NCBI GenBank assembly: GCA_963714325.1
Contig: CAVQOB010000008.1
Coordinates: 186,001-250,000 of the forward strand
Reading direction: 5' to 3'
Source: CAVQOB01 sp963714325
GTDB taxonomy: Bacteria > Pseudomonadota > Alphaproteobacteria > Rhizobiales > Hyphomicrobiaceae
DNA length: 64,000 nt
In this document: in pieces, positions 53,901 through 62,156 of the stretch
Layout: every line of letters begins with the position of its first letter
Numbering within the stretch: the stretch's first letter is position 1
The notes under the pieces: generated by a model
What the model saw: only the letters and a program-made list of their open reading frames with translations
The model's database searches: none
Told to the model about the DNA's origin: nothing
Made by a program: the position numbers and the translations under genes

Positions 53901-53994
53901 AGTCGAATTCTTCTACACGTCCATTCTTGAGCACCACCACCCGAGTTTCCTCCGGGTGGGTGGAGTCGATAAGCATCTTGTTGGACTTATCCAT
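50944..53994 (-). CDS. rne: ribonuclease E/G
   Basis: Endoribonuclease of RNA decay and rRNA/tRNA maturation, 1016 residues. The S1 domain begins at residues 35-80 (LLRGNIYLAKVTRVEPSLQA) and resumes near 285 (LVQVVKEERGNKGAALTTYL); the insert between is charged and has a His/Asp-rich part at about 137-205. Mg2+ ligands lie in EALVAIDVNSGK and GLIVIDFIDMEERRN, the Zn-link in QCPHCQGTGIIRS. The C-terminal third is Arg/Gly/Asp-rich and ends RKGWWQRRVLGQ; a GWW motif recruits PNPase in Caulobacter RNase E. A ~1 kb gene-free leader lies upstream. Confidence 0.97.
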   Translation of the reverse strand: MDKSNKMLIDSTHPEETRVVVLKNGRVEEFDYESAARKLLRGNIYLAKVTRVEPSLQAAFIEYGGNRHGFLAFSEIHPDYYQIPVADREALKQEEAAIEAEEEARADARAEARSGRGRGRGERGREGEPDRDGGNVHADHDDHQHDHNHDGDVHSHGDDYGHDHAHDHSGDHAVAGEASAAGNHDHGHDHGHETGHEHDHRDPAAMALDARDTEPTLSEEAGRDVAAGDDHHDRSSGQDRDNGDDGARDGADHIVDIGEQSEAPEIVNPIETDGVGSEDAMEEVPERPRRQRRRQYKIQEVMRRRQIILVQVVKEERGNKGAALTTYLSLAGRYTVLMPNTGRGGGISRKITQAQDRKRLKAIAQELEVPEGMGLIIRTAGASRTKQEIKRDFEYLMRLWESVRDLTLESTAPSLVYEEGNLIKRSIRDLYSKDVEEIVVAGEPAYSEAHDFMSMLMPSHARNVIKYEHADPLFARYRIEKQLNDMFSPHVTLKSGGYLVINQTEALVAIDVNSGKSTREFSIEETALNTNLEASDEIARQLKLRDLAGLIVIDFIDMEERRNNRKVENRLKDALRHDRARIQVGRISHFGLMEMSRQRLRTGVLEGSTSQCPHCQGTGIIRSTESVALAVLRGIEDHLMRDSRSSVTTATTAHVALYILNNKRTYITEMESRFGVSIAVQSSERMQGANFSIEKSAAPLQAKKPAQRAAVSMDWGFDGEEQEADAPILQEIEEIEDAEDEPREHHDRDGRDARGGGGRTEGRTEDDGAPRGRKRRRRRGRGGNGEGRPVDGERFARDGGRAELGDGERGGSADNRPGHEPHLGHADQVGDDRDDDAVETIDRDHAGGDDLSPGRADGTEGGDGDKRGRRRRRGRRGGRRREREGEFGATGEAPITEGERGTGDAHSTTGPERDDQPMHGNVSEREPLPGGDHEVAQPRQERPHRRDRDNVRVDEAAADHYRPPVETVVAPPVAAEPQRRPQAAPEPVVQPTSEPEVVDPSRPTRKGWWQRRVLGQ

Positions 53995-55064
53995 GCCATT
54001 GCATCCTTGGCGCCGAGGCTGGCGGCAACGTGCCTACCCGAGACCGTAAACAGTCGGGCAGGCCGGCAGCGCCAAGCGAGGGCGCCTCTTTGGGTTGTCA
54101 TGATTGGAAGGCCATGGGCCGATAGGGACAGCCGAACGGCAAGCCGTGCACAATCCGCACGCCGCACGCGAGTAAGCCGCCGCCGGGGACCGGCGTTGCG
54201 TCTCACTGAGGTGGTGACGGTGGTTGGCATTGGCTGCGTAATCGTCCTTGGCGCATTCCGCGGAAGCATGTCGGTGAGGCCACATGGCCGCCGTCGTGCT
54301 GGGCTCTGGTTGACCCGCCATATCTCGCTGAAAACAGCGAGTTCGGGTCAAGACAGAGCAATTCTTGCGAGTGAAGTGAGACCCGCGCTCTTGCTCATTT
54401 TTCATGGCCAGCGACAGCTGCAGCCGGCCAAATGAATCGAGCTATGCTGCTGTCGTTGGGGCTACTAAGTTTAGCGTTACGGTTTGAGTGTCAAAAAACT
54501 GTAGGACAGACGCTTTTTTGGACCGACGATCGCTGTCCCACAAGTATCGGTCACACCGGCCCGCCGCACCTGCGATGCTTCGAGTACCGTGCTATCGCAA
54601 TACCGCACTCCAATGCCTTCCAACTCGGTCGTCCCTGACCACCGACCAAGACCGGCGACCAAGACCGGCGACCAAGACCGGCGACCAAGACCGCGGCGAC
54701 CAGACCGGCGACCAAGACCGGCGACCAAGACCGGCGACCAAGACCGGCGACCAAGACCGGCGACCAGAATGCACAATCTGCGCATCACTTGGTGCTGATC
54801 ACTGTTTAGCAAGGGACGGCCACCGATCCAGCGGCAGACGAATGCTGCAAACTACGATAAGGAGATTTTAGGGACTTAGCCGCGGGGTTGCAAGGGCAGA
54901 TTGTGACAGCAGCCTCTTTGGCCTCATCCAAGCGGGTGGCGGGCGACCATCCCTTGACCGGAGTCTGTCCCAGGTTGGATAATTTTGTGTTAACGTCGGC
55001 TCCAAACAGGACGCCCTAGACGCGGCCATCGCGAAAATGAGAATCAGCCATCCCATCGTACGCT
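53995..55064. other. gene-free region between rne and amiC, with minisatellite
   Basis: About 1.07 kb separating two divergent genes. It holds the rne promoter and leader (minus), the amiC promoter (plus) and a 13-bp tandem repeat array at 54645-54762. Open frames that cross the array are repetitive in every frame and lack homology to known proteins. Confidence 0.7.
54645..54762. repeat. 13-bp tandem repeat array (minisatellite), 9 copies
   Basis: Unit ACCAAGACCGGCG. Copies 1-3 and 6-9 are perfect (54645-54683 and 54711-54762). Copy 4 has 2 extra bases (54684-54698) and copy 5 one fewer (54699-54710), which restores phase within the array. 13 is not a multiple of three, so the array is not a coding repeat. 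Confidence 0.95.
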
Positions 55065-56507
55065 ATGCGCCCGTTTGACCGCAAAAACTGTCGAATCAGG
55101 CACTGGCGCGGGCAATCCAGGTTGACGCAGCTGGTCGTGCGCAATCGCCGCCGCGCACTGATCGCGTCGATGGGGTTCGCCTTTGGCCTTTTGGTTGGGG
55201 CCGATGCCGACGCACAAACGTCTGATGTTCCCAAGACTGGTGCCGCCGCCGACGGTGAAAGTACGATTCGCAAAGGCCAGGGCTGGGAGGCAGCCGTCAC
55301 GCCACACCGGACTACACCGCACCCGCCACCCCAGGCAGGTCGGCTCTCTGCGCCTGCTGCGACAACGACACAACCCATTGTATCGGCGGCTGAAATAACG
55401 ACGGTAGGAGCCGTGACCAAACTCACCCTGGCAATGTCGACGCCTGCCGAGTACCAGATATTCGCTCTTCCTGACCCCTACCGCATAATCATCGATCTGC
55501 CCCACGTTTCCGTCCAACTGCCGCCGTCGGCCGGGCGTGCAGCACGCGGCCTGATCACCGCCTTCCGTTTCGGCGTCTTCGCAGCTGATCGGTCTCGGAT
55601 CGTCATCGATACCAATGGACCGGCCAAAGTGCGCCATTCCATCCAGCAAACCGCAGATGCAAAGGCGCCGCAGCGCCTGATGATTGAAATGGAGGCGATC
55701 GATCGGGAAAGCTTCCTGGCGGCACTCCCCGCACCCTCCAGCGATCAACGCAACGCAATCTTCGAGGACAAGGTTGTTTGGCCGCAAATGGCAACCACGA
55801 AACCGGTCATCGTCATTGATCCAGGCCATGGCGGCTTGGACCCTGGCGCCGTCGCCGCTGGCGACATCCAAGAAAAGGACGTGGTCCTGGCCGTCGCCAA
55901 GCAACTCGAGGCCGCGCTGACGGCCAGTGGCCGTTACGAAGTGCGCCTGACGCGACCCAATGACATCTTTGTTGCCTTAAATCAACGCGTTGCAGCGTCC
56001 GTGGCCGCTCACTCAAACCTGTTCATTTCTTTGCATGCCGACTCAATCGCCGATCCGGCTTTCGCCCAGTCGGCGCGCGGCGCCGCCGTCTACACCCTGT
56101 CCGAGCGCGCATCGAATCGCGCCGCCCAGCTCTCCGCCGAAAAGGAAAATGCCGTCGACGCGCTAGCCGGTGTGGACACCATCAGCGGCGACGGCGACGA
56201 CCAGGTGAAATCCATCCTGTTCGACCTCATGAAGCGGGAAACCCAGATGTTTTCCAATGACTTCCGCAGCCTCATCATCGATCGAATGCGGCAAGTGACC
56301 CAACTGGCCCGCGATCCAGGCCGATCAGCCGCCTTCAAGGTTTTGAAGCAGTCCCACGCTCCATCGGTCTTGATCGAGCTTGGCTTCCTGAGCAATCCCA
56401 ACGATGCGCGGCAACTCACCTCCGAGGCGTGGCAGCGTCAGGCCGCCAAGTCGATCGCTGGTGCCGTCGACGCCTATTTTGCCAAGACCGCGGCAAAGAG
56501 TCCGTAA
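55065..56507 (+). CDS. amiC: N-acetylmuramoyl-L-alanine amidase (AmiC type)
   Basis: Periplasmic zinc amidase that cleaves stem peptides from septal peptidoglycan, 480 residues. Signal segment (RRALIASMGFAFGLLVGADA), Pro-rich linker (70-105), an AMIN targeting domain (about 105-215; VGAVTKLTLAMSTPAEYQIF) and Amidase_3 (248-475). Zinc ligands: H255 in DPGHGGLDPG, E270 in DIQEKD, H324 in ISLHAD; catalytic E438 in LIELGFLSN. It precedes the PBP1A gene, a conserved pairing in alphaproteobacteria. Confidence 0.95.
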   Translation: MRPFDRKNCRIRHWRGQSRLTQLVVRNRRRALIASMGFAFGLLVGADADAQTSDVPKTGAAADGESTIRKGQGWEAAVTPHRTTPHPPPQAGRLSAPAATTTQPIVSAAEITTVGAVTKLTLAMSTPAEYQIFALPDPYRIIIDLPHVSVQLPPSAGRAARGLITAFRFGVFAADRSRIVIDTNGPAKVRHSIQQTADAKAPQRLMIEMEAIDRESFLAALPAPSSDQRNAIFEDKVVWPQMATTKPVIVIDPGHGGLDPGAVAAGDIQEKDVVLAVAKQLEAALTASGRYEVRLTRPNDIFVALNQRVAASVAAHSNLFISLHADSIADPAFAQSARGAAVYTLSERASNRAAQLSAEKENAVDALAGVDTISGDGDDQVKSILFDLMKRETQMFSNDFRSLIIDRMRQVTQLARDPGRSAAFKVLKQSHAPSVLIELGFLSNPNDARQLTSEAWQRQAAKSIAGAVDAYFAKTAAKSP

Positions 56508-56882
56508 TGCGTTGTCCGCAGGGCTCCGGGCGTGCAAAAGAAATCGACATGGTAACAAGTGTTTACTGCCGAAGCGGGCGTGCTCCCGCCACATTCCGTG
56601 GTAGATTGCGCGTCAAAGTCAGGATGAGTTTTGACGATGGGCTTGCCTGACCGTTGGGCCGTGCCCTACACCACGCTGAAATCAGTTCGCGCGTCACTGA
56701 AATAGCCTGCGCGCGTCGATCAATGGCTCATGCATGCATCGAGCATACGCTTTGGAGTAGAGCCGCCGACAGCGCAAAAAATACGATGCAGTGGGCTCGG
56801 TCGGCTGCCGAATGGCAACCTCGAATGCTCTGCATATAGCCCCGTAAAATAGCCCCGTATTGAGAGCCGGAATTCGAAAGTT
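56508..56882. other. gene-free region between amiC and the PBP1A gene
   Basis: 375 bases with no coding frame I can support. A direct repeat ATAGCCCCGTA occurs at 56836-56846 and 56849-56859, shortly before the PBP1A start. No terminator was seen after amiC, so transcription could continue through to PBP1A. Confidence 0.6.
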
Positions 56883-59483
56883 ATGCACGCGCCGATCCTA
56901 CCACCGCACCTGAACCAGAAGAAGAAGCGCAAGCGGCGCAGCTTCTTGCTGAGCTTTCTTGGCTTTCTGTTCGGCTCCGGCGTACTGATCTTTTTGGCCG
57001 TTTCGACGGTGGCCGGTTTCCTGCTCTGGCGTGCCTCACAGGATTTGCCGAGCTACGACAGCTTGGCCAAGTATGAGCCGCCGGTGATGACGCGCATTCA
57101 CGCGCACGACGGCAGCTTGATGGCCGAATACTCGCGCGAACGGCGCATCTTCGTGCCGATCAATACGGTGCCGAAACTGCTGATCAACGCCTATCTGTCC
57201 GCCGAAGATAAACGTTTCTACGAGCACGGCGGTCTTGATTTTCACGGCATCGGCCGCGCCGGCTATAAGTTCATCCTGGCGCAAATCAATCGCTCGGAAA
57301 AGCGCACCGAGGGCGCTTCGACGATCACCCAGCAGGTCGCCAAGAATTTCCTCCTGTCCTCCGATCGAACGCTGGAGCGCAAGATCAAGGAAGCCATCCT
57401 CGCTATCCGTATCGAGAAGGCCTACCCGAAAGAGAAGATCCTCGAGCTGTATCTGAACGAGATCTATCTGGGTCTTGGCGCCTACGGTGTCGCCGGGGCC
57501 GCCCTGACCTACTTCGGCAAAGAGCTCGATCAGCTGAGTATCGAGGAAGTCGCCTTCCTCGCAGCGCTGCCCAAAGCACCCAACAACTACAATCCGCTGC
57601 GCGAGCGCACCAAAGCCCGCGCCGTCGATCGCCGCAACTGGATCATCGGCGAGATGGCCAACAATGGCTTCATCACCGCCGAACAGGCCAAGACCGCGCG
57701 CGCCAAAGAATTGGTTGTCAACATTCGCTCGTTCGGCACGCAGATTTATGCCGCCGACTATTTCGCCGAAGAAGTGCGCCGCTCGCTGGTCAATCAGTTC
57801 GGCGAAGACGGGCTCTACGGCCGCTCCGAACGCACCGGCAACAACGACGGTCGCGTCAACGGTGGCATGTCCGTGCGCACCACCGTCGATCCCAAATTGC
57901 AGCGTGTCGCACGCCGCGCGCTGATTGACGGCCTCGTCTCCTTCGATCGCGACAAAGGTTGGCGCGGCGCCGTCCAGAAGCTCGACATGTCCACCGATTG
58001 GCATCCGGCGCTGGGAGCCATTGACGTGCCCGGCGACATTGCACCGTGGCGTCTGGGCGTCGTTACCGCTCTCGATCGTTCGAAGGCTGTTATTGGCCTG
58101 CGCCCGCCAAAACAAGCCGATGGCAAGCTCGTGTCTGATCGCGATGGCGTTGAGATCGCCTATGACGAAATCAAGTGGGCCAACAAGAAGCCTTCGAAAA
58201 CGCCGGGCATTGGCGACGTATTGGCGGTCGGCGACGTGATCTGGGTCGGGCCGAAAGATCCCAATAAGGTCGATGGCGTCTGGTCACTGATGCAGATCCC
58301 GGAGATCGGCGGCGGCCTCGTCGCCCTCGATCCGCACACCGGCCGCGTGCACGCCGTCGCCGGCGGCTTCTCATTTGCAACCAGCCAATTTGACCGCGCG
58401 CTGCAGGCCAAGCGTCAGCCAGGCTCGTCGTTCAAACCGCTGGTCTACGCCGCGGCCCTCGACAACGGCTACAAGCCGACGTCGATCGTACTCGACGCGC
58501 CGTTCTGCAAAGAAGCAACGTCGAGCCAAGCCGAGTGGTGCCCGAAGAACTACGAGGGCGACAAATCATACGGCCCCCAAACCCTGCGCACCGGCATCGA
58601 GAAGTCACGCAACCAGATGACCGTGCGGCTGACCGAGGATCTCGGTATGCCGCTGGTCGTCGAGTATTCCAAGCGCTTCGGCGTCTATGATGATCTGTTG
58701 CCCGTGCTCGCCATGTCGCTCGGCTCCGGTGAAACCACGCTGCTGCGCATGACCACCGCTTACGCCATGCTCGCCAACGGCGGCAAGCTGATCAAGCCGA
58801 CGCTGATCGATCGCATCCAGGACCGCTGGGGCAAGACCGTGTGGCGCCACGACGAGCGTGAGTGCGCCAAGTGCAAAGCCGATACGCCGGGCGTCGAACC
58901 CGACGTGCCCGACACGCGCAAACAGATCATCGATCCCCACACCGCGTTCCAAATGACGTCGATCATGGAAGGCGTTGTCCAACGCGGCACCGGCACACGC
59001 ATCAAAGAGATCATTCCGGGCGTTCCCGTCGCTGGCAAAACCGGCACCACCAACGAAGAGAAAGATGCCTGGTTCATTGGCTACACGGCCGACCTCGTCG
59101 TCGGTGTCTTCATCGGCTACGACACGCCGAAGCCGATGGGCAAAGGCCGAACCGGTGGCCAGATCGCAGCGCCGATCGTCGGCAACTTCCTCAAGCTGGC
59201 GCTCGCCGACAGCAAAGGCGAATTGAAGAAGGTTCCATTCCGTCAGCCGCCCGGCATCAAGTTCGTCCGCGTCAATGCCAAAACCGGCATCCGCGCCACG
59301 GCCGACGACAAGGATACCATCCAGGAATACTTCAAGCCGTTCGAGGATCCTGACGACGCCTATTCGGTCATCGGCATGCAGAGCGGCGAAACCAGTACCT
59401 CTGCAGGTGCAGCTGGCGCAACAACCGGCAACCAAGACACCGCCAGCCCGCGCGTCGACCAGACCGGCCGCCGCTTGTATTGA
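56883..59483 (+). CDS. mrcA: penicillin-binding protein 1A (bifunctional transglycosylase/transpeptidase)
   Basis: Class A PBP that polymerises and crosslinks peptidoglycan, 866 residues. Cytoplasmic basic tail and one TM helix (FLLSFLGFLFGSGVLIFLAV); GT51 with catalytic E108 in LSAEDKRFYEHGG and GASTITQQVAKNF; OB-like insert; transpeptidase with S515-x-x-K518 (QPGSSFKPLVYAAAL), the S-x-N motif in EKSRNQMTVRLTEDLG and K719-T-G-T (VAGKTGTTNEEKDAWF). Acidic/Gly-rich C-terminus. All catalytic residues are present. Confidence 0.97.
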   Translation: MHAPILPPHLNQKKKRKRRSFLLSFLGFLFGSGVLIFLAVSTVAGFLLWRASQDLPSYDSLAKYEPPVMTRIHAHDGSLMAEYSRERRIFVPINTVPKLLINAYLSAEDKRFYEHGGLDFHGIGRAGYKFILAQINRSEKRTEGASTITQQVAKNFLLSSDRTLERKIKEAILAIRIEKAYPKEKILELYLNEIYLGLGAYGVAGAALTYFGKELDQLSIEEVAFLAALPKAPNNYNPLRERTKARAVDRRNWIIGEMANNGFITAEQAKTARAKELVVNIRSFGTQIYAADYFAEEVRRSLVNQFGEDGLYGRSERTGNNDGRVNGGMSVRTTVDPKLQRVARRALIDGLVSFDRDKGWRGAVQKLDMSTDWHPALGAIDVPGDIAPWRLGVVTALDRSKAVIGLRPPKQADGKLVSDRDGVEIAYDEIKWANKKPSKTPGIGDVLAVGDVIWVGPKDPNKVDGVWSLMQIPEIGGGLVALDPHTGRVHAVAGGFSFATSQFDRALQAKRQPGSSFKPLVYAAALDNGYKPTSIVLDAPFCKEATSSQAEWCPKNYEGDKSYGPQTLRTGIEKSRNQMTVRLTEDLGMPLVVEYSKRFGVYDDLLPVLAMSLGSGETTLLRMTTAYAMLANGGKLIKPTLIDRIQDRWGKTVWRHDERECAKCKADTPGVEPDVPDTRKQIIDPHTAFQMTSIMEGVVQRGTGTRIKEIIPGVPVAGKTGTTNEEKDAWFIGYTADLVVGVFIGYDTPKPMGKGRTGGQIAAPIVGNFLKLALADSKGELKKVPFRQPPGIKFVRVNAKTGIRATADDKDTIQEYFKPFEDPDDAYSVIGMQSGETSTSAGAAGATTGNQDTASPRVDQTGRRLY

Positions 59484-59493
59484 CTGAAGCAAC

Positions 59494-59531
59494 TGCAGTG
59501 TCAGACCAAACGGATCTGACGCCGCAGATTC
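59494..59531. terminator. possible convergent terminator
   Basis: GTCAGA (59500-59505) pairs with TCTGAC (59515-59520) within a longer imperfect stem, and ATTCTTTA follows. It lies in the 49-bp gap between the convergent PBP1A and SDR genes. Confidence 0.45.
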
Positions 59532-59532
59532 T

Positions 59533-60285
59533 TTACCGCGCCGTCCACCCGCCGTCGGCGAACAGCACCGTGCCCGTGCAGAACGATGAATCATCGCTTG
59601 CCAGGAACAACATCGCCTTGGCGATTTCTTGCGGAGTCCCGAGCCGCATCATCGGCTGACGTGCTCCGAGCGCTTCCCTGAGCGCCGCCGCATCATTCGA
59701 TTTCGCCAAGATCTGCGTGTAATACGGCGTCTCGATCGTGCCGGGCGCGATGGCATTGATGCGGATATTCTGGCCGACATGATCAAGCGCCATCGCCCGC
59801 GTCATCGCCGCCACCGCACCCTTTGACGTGACGTAAGCCGCCCGGTCCTTGATCCCGACGCGCGACGTGACCGACGCTGTGTTGATGATCACGCCACCCC
59901 CTTGCCGAGCCATGATCGGAATGACGTGGCGGCAGCCGTGATAGACGCCGTTGATGTTGACGCTCATCAGCGCGTTCCAATCGTCCTCGCTGGTCTCGAC
60001 GACGGAGCCGGTGATGCCATAGCCCGCGTTGTTGACCAGGATATCGATCCGCCCGTGCTTCTTGGCGACGGCGGTGATCATTTTCTTGACATCGGCCGAT
60101 TGCGCGACATCGAGCGCGACGGCGCTGCAAGGCCCGCCCAATGCCTTCGCGATCCTGCTGGCCTGCGCCTTGTTCTTGTCGGCAATGACGACCGTCGCGC
60201 CTTCCGCCGCAAATAGGCGCGCAGTGGCCTCGCCGATCCCCGAGCCACCGCCAGTCACAATCGCGATTTTGTCTTTGAGCCGCAT
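59533..60285 (-). CDS. SDR family NAD(P)-dependent oxidoreductase
   Basis: Short-chain dehydrogenase, 250 residues from ATG 60285; a longer frame to 60474 overlaps the cupin gene and is rejected. Rossmann motif IVTGGGSGIGEATARLFAAE, NNAGYG, catalytic Ser in IINTASVTSRVG, and Y-x3-K in AAYVTSKGAVAAMTRAMALD. The ending HDDSSFCTGTVLFADGGWTA-like tail (ASDDSSFCTGTVLFADGGW) is typical. It is the last gene after the hydroxy-acid oxidase and cupin genes. Confidence 0.94.
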   Translation of the reverse strand: MRLKDKIAIVTGGGSGIGEATARLFAAEGATVVIADKNKAQASRIAKALGGPCSAVALDVAQSADVKKMITAVAKKHGRIDILVNNAGYGITGSVVETSEDDWNALMSVNINGVYHGCRHVIPIMARQGGGVIINTASVTSRVGIKDRAAYVTSKGAVAAMTRAMALDHVGQNIRINAIAPGTIETPYYTQILAKSNDAAALREALGARQPMMRLGTPQEIAKAMLFLASDDSSFCTGTVLFADGGWTAR

Positions 60286-60319
60286 AAAGTCTCCAACAGG
60301 TTGTTCCAAGTGTGCGACG

Positions 60320-60841
60320 TCATACTTTCTTTGTGTCGAAGGAATTATCAGCCCACCCAAACACCGTGCGTCGCTCGATCTCGGCGACATTGTCAGGCCG
60401 CGGAAATGGCTGAGGCGTCGCGTCGCCCGGTTTTCGGATCCGTCCGATCTCGGCAAAAAACTGATCGAGCCCACCCGGCATCATCAGCCAGAGAAAGGTC
60501 ATCGGCGCATCATTTGGATTGAGGAAATGATGCTTCCGATTCCGGCCGATATACACCGTCGATCCCAGCTCGAGTGCGGTCTCGACGCCATCCAGTCGCG
60601 CAACGCCGCGCCCTTCGATCACATGAATGATCTCTTCATTGTGTGCGTGCGTGTGTTCGCGGATGAAGCATTGCGGCGCCACCGTCTGCGTCCCCATCGA
60701 GAAATTGGCCTGCCCGTCGACCATCTTTTGATTGAGAATGTTGCGCACAAAGCCGTTGGCTGGCACGGGTTGCCAAAAGCTCGCCGCCTCATCGAGACCG
60801 ATCACCTTGGCCGAACCCAGCGGTGTGTTTGCATCGCTCAT
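60320..60841 (-). CDS. cupin domain-containing protein
   Basis: 173-residue single-domain cupin. Metal-binding motif 1 is REHTHAHNEEIIHVIEGRG (His-x-His, Glu and later Gly); motif 2 is near KHHFLNPNDAPMTFLWLMMP. Probably a metal-dependent isomerase, oxygenase or binding protein acting on the same small-molecule pathway as its neighbours. It begins 18 bp after the hydroxy-acid oxidase gene stop and ends 34 bp before the SDR start. Confidence 0.9.
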   Translation of the reverse strand: MSDANTPLGSAKVIGLDEAASFWQPVPANGFVRNILNQKMVDGQANFSMGTQTVAPQCFIREHTHAHNEEIIHVIEGRGVARLDGVETALELGSTVYIGRNRKHHFLNPNDAPMTFLWLMMPGGLDQFFAEIGRIRKPGDATPQPFPRPDNVAEIERRTVFGWADNSFDTKKV

Positions 60842-60859
60842 ATCAATCTCCCAGTGAAC

Positions 60860-62056
60860 TCAAGGCCGCCGGTTCCGCTTGAGATCGTCGGGTCCATCCC
60901 AGAACAGGAAGTCAGGCCCGAGCGAGCCGATGCTGGGCGCCCCCATCTGCGCCATCACCATGCCGACCTCTTTGCCGATCATATCGACGGCGTGATGCGC
61001 GCCAGCCTCCGCGCCTGCCGCAACGCCATAGAGTGTCCAACGGCCGACAAAGGCAGACTTGGCGCCGAGGCACAACGCCGTGACGATGTCAGAGCCGCGC
61101 CGGATGCCACTGTCGAGCATCAATGTCATTTTATCGCCGACCGCATCACGGATGGCCGGCAACACATCGATCGGCGACGGCGAACGGTCGAGTTGGCGAC
61201 CGCCATGATTCGACACCATGATACCGTCGACGCCGAGGCTGGCAGCGCGCTTGGCATCGTCGGGATGCATGATCCCCTTGATGACGAAATGTCGCGGCCA
61301 CTGACGGCGGATGCGCGCGACGTCCTCCCAGGTGGCGCCGATCGGGAATTGCGTCGACAGAAAATCCAGCACCTGCGAGCCATCGGAGCCGGGCGGCGCA
61401 TATTTTTCCCAGTTCGATGCGGACAGCCCAGGCCGAGTGTAATATTCGTAAAGCCAGGCCGGATGCAGCAGCGCTTCAGCCTTGGCGCCAAGTGTCGGTT
61501 TCATTGGACGATCGAAGCCGTTCCGAATGTTGCGTTCGCGTTTCGGCCGGCCCGGCACATCGACCGTCAGCACCAGCGTATCGAACCCGCAGACGTCAGC
61601 GCGCCGCACCATGTCGTCGGTTATGCGGCGGTCCCGCGCCTGATAGACCTGATACCAGCCGTGCTCGGGGGCAACCTGCGCCAACTCCTCCATCGTCGCG
61701 GTGCTTGCCCCGGACATAATGAATGGGATGTTGGCGGCCTTGGCCGCACGCGCCAGCATCATGTCGGCGCCGGAGCGAAACAGCGCCGCCCCGCCGGTCG
61801 GCGCGATGCCGAACGGTTGCGAATATTTGCGGCCGAACAGCGTCGTCGATTGATCGAGCTTGTCGATGTCGACCATGTATTTCGGCACGAGTCGGATCGC
61901 CTCGAAGGCGTTCGTATTGGTGATCAATCCTCGCTCAGCGTCGACGCCGCCGTCGATGAAATCAAACGCGATGCGCGGCAGCCGCCGCCGTGCCATTCGC
62001 CTCAGGTCGTCATAGTTGATCGCCGAATGCACGCCCATGCCTGCCCCGCTCGCCAT
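60860..62056 (-). CDS. alpha-hydroxy-acid oxidising protein (FMN-dependent)
   Basis: FMN-dependent enzyme of the lactate / mandelate / glycolate oxidase family, 398 residues from ATG 62056; ATG 62038 (MGVHSAINYDDLRRMARR) is equally likely as the family opening. FMN and substrate contacts: PFGIAPTGGAALFRSGADMM, WYQVYQARDRR, VLTVDVPGRPKRERNIRNGF and the catalytic histidine in VSNHGGRQLDRSPSPIDVLP, then MLDSGIRRGSDIVTALCLGA. It starts a likely operon with the cupin and SDR genes. Confidence 0.93.
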   Translation of the reverse strand: MASGAGMGVHSAINYDDLRRMARRRLPRIAFDFIDGGVDAERGLITNTNAFEAIRLVPKYMVDIDKLDQSTTLFGRKYSQPFGIAPTGGAALFRSGADMMLARAAKAANIPFIMSGASTATMEELAQVAPEHGWYQVYQARDRRITDDMVRRADVCGFDTLVLTVDVPGRPKRERNIRNGFDRPMKPTLGAKAEALLHPAWLYEYYTRPGLSASNWEKYAPPGSDGSQVLDFLSTQFPIGATWEDVARIRRQWPRHFVIKGIMHPDDAKRAASLGVDGIMVSNHGGRQLDRSPSPIDVLPAIRDAVGDKMTLMLDSGIRRGSDIVTALCLGAKSAFVGRWTLYGVAAGAEAGAHHAVDMIGKEVGMVMAQMGAPSIGSLGPDFLFWDGPDDLKRNRRP

Positions 62057-62156
62057 TTGCTTCTGCCCGCAGAGTGCCGGCGCCAAGGCGTCGTTGGCAA
62101 GTGGGCGCGCGCGCAAATCTGGAGTGCGTTCGGGATGACGCCGGTAGCATTCCCGC

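Noticed and set aside
54645..54762. Possible CRISPR array
   Set aside because: The copies are directly adjacent with no spacers, and no cas genes lie in the window.
54477..54812. Minus-strand frame encoding repeated LVAGLGRRSWSPV units
   Set aside because: Produced by the 13-bp array; the reading frame shifts inside it, there is no ribosome site, and no homologue is recognised.
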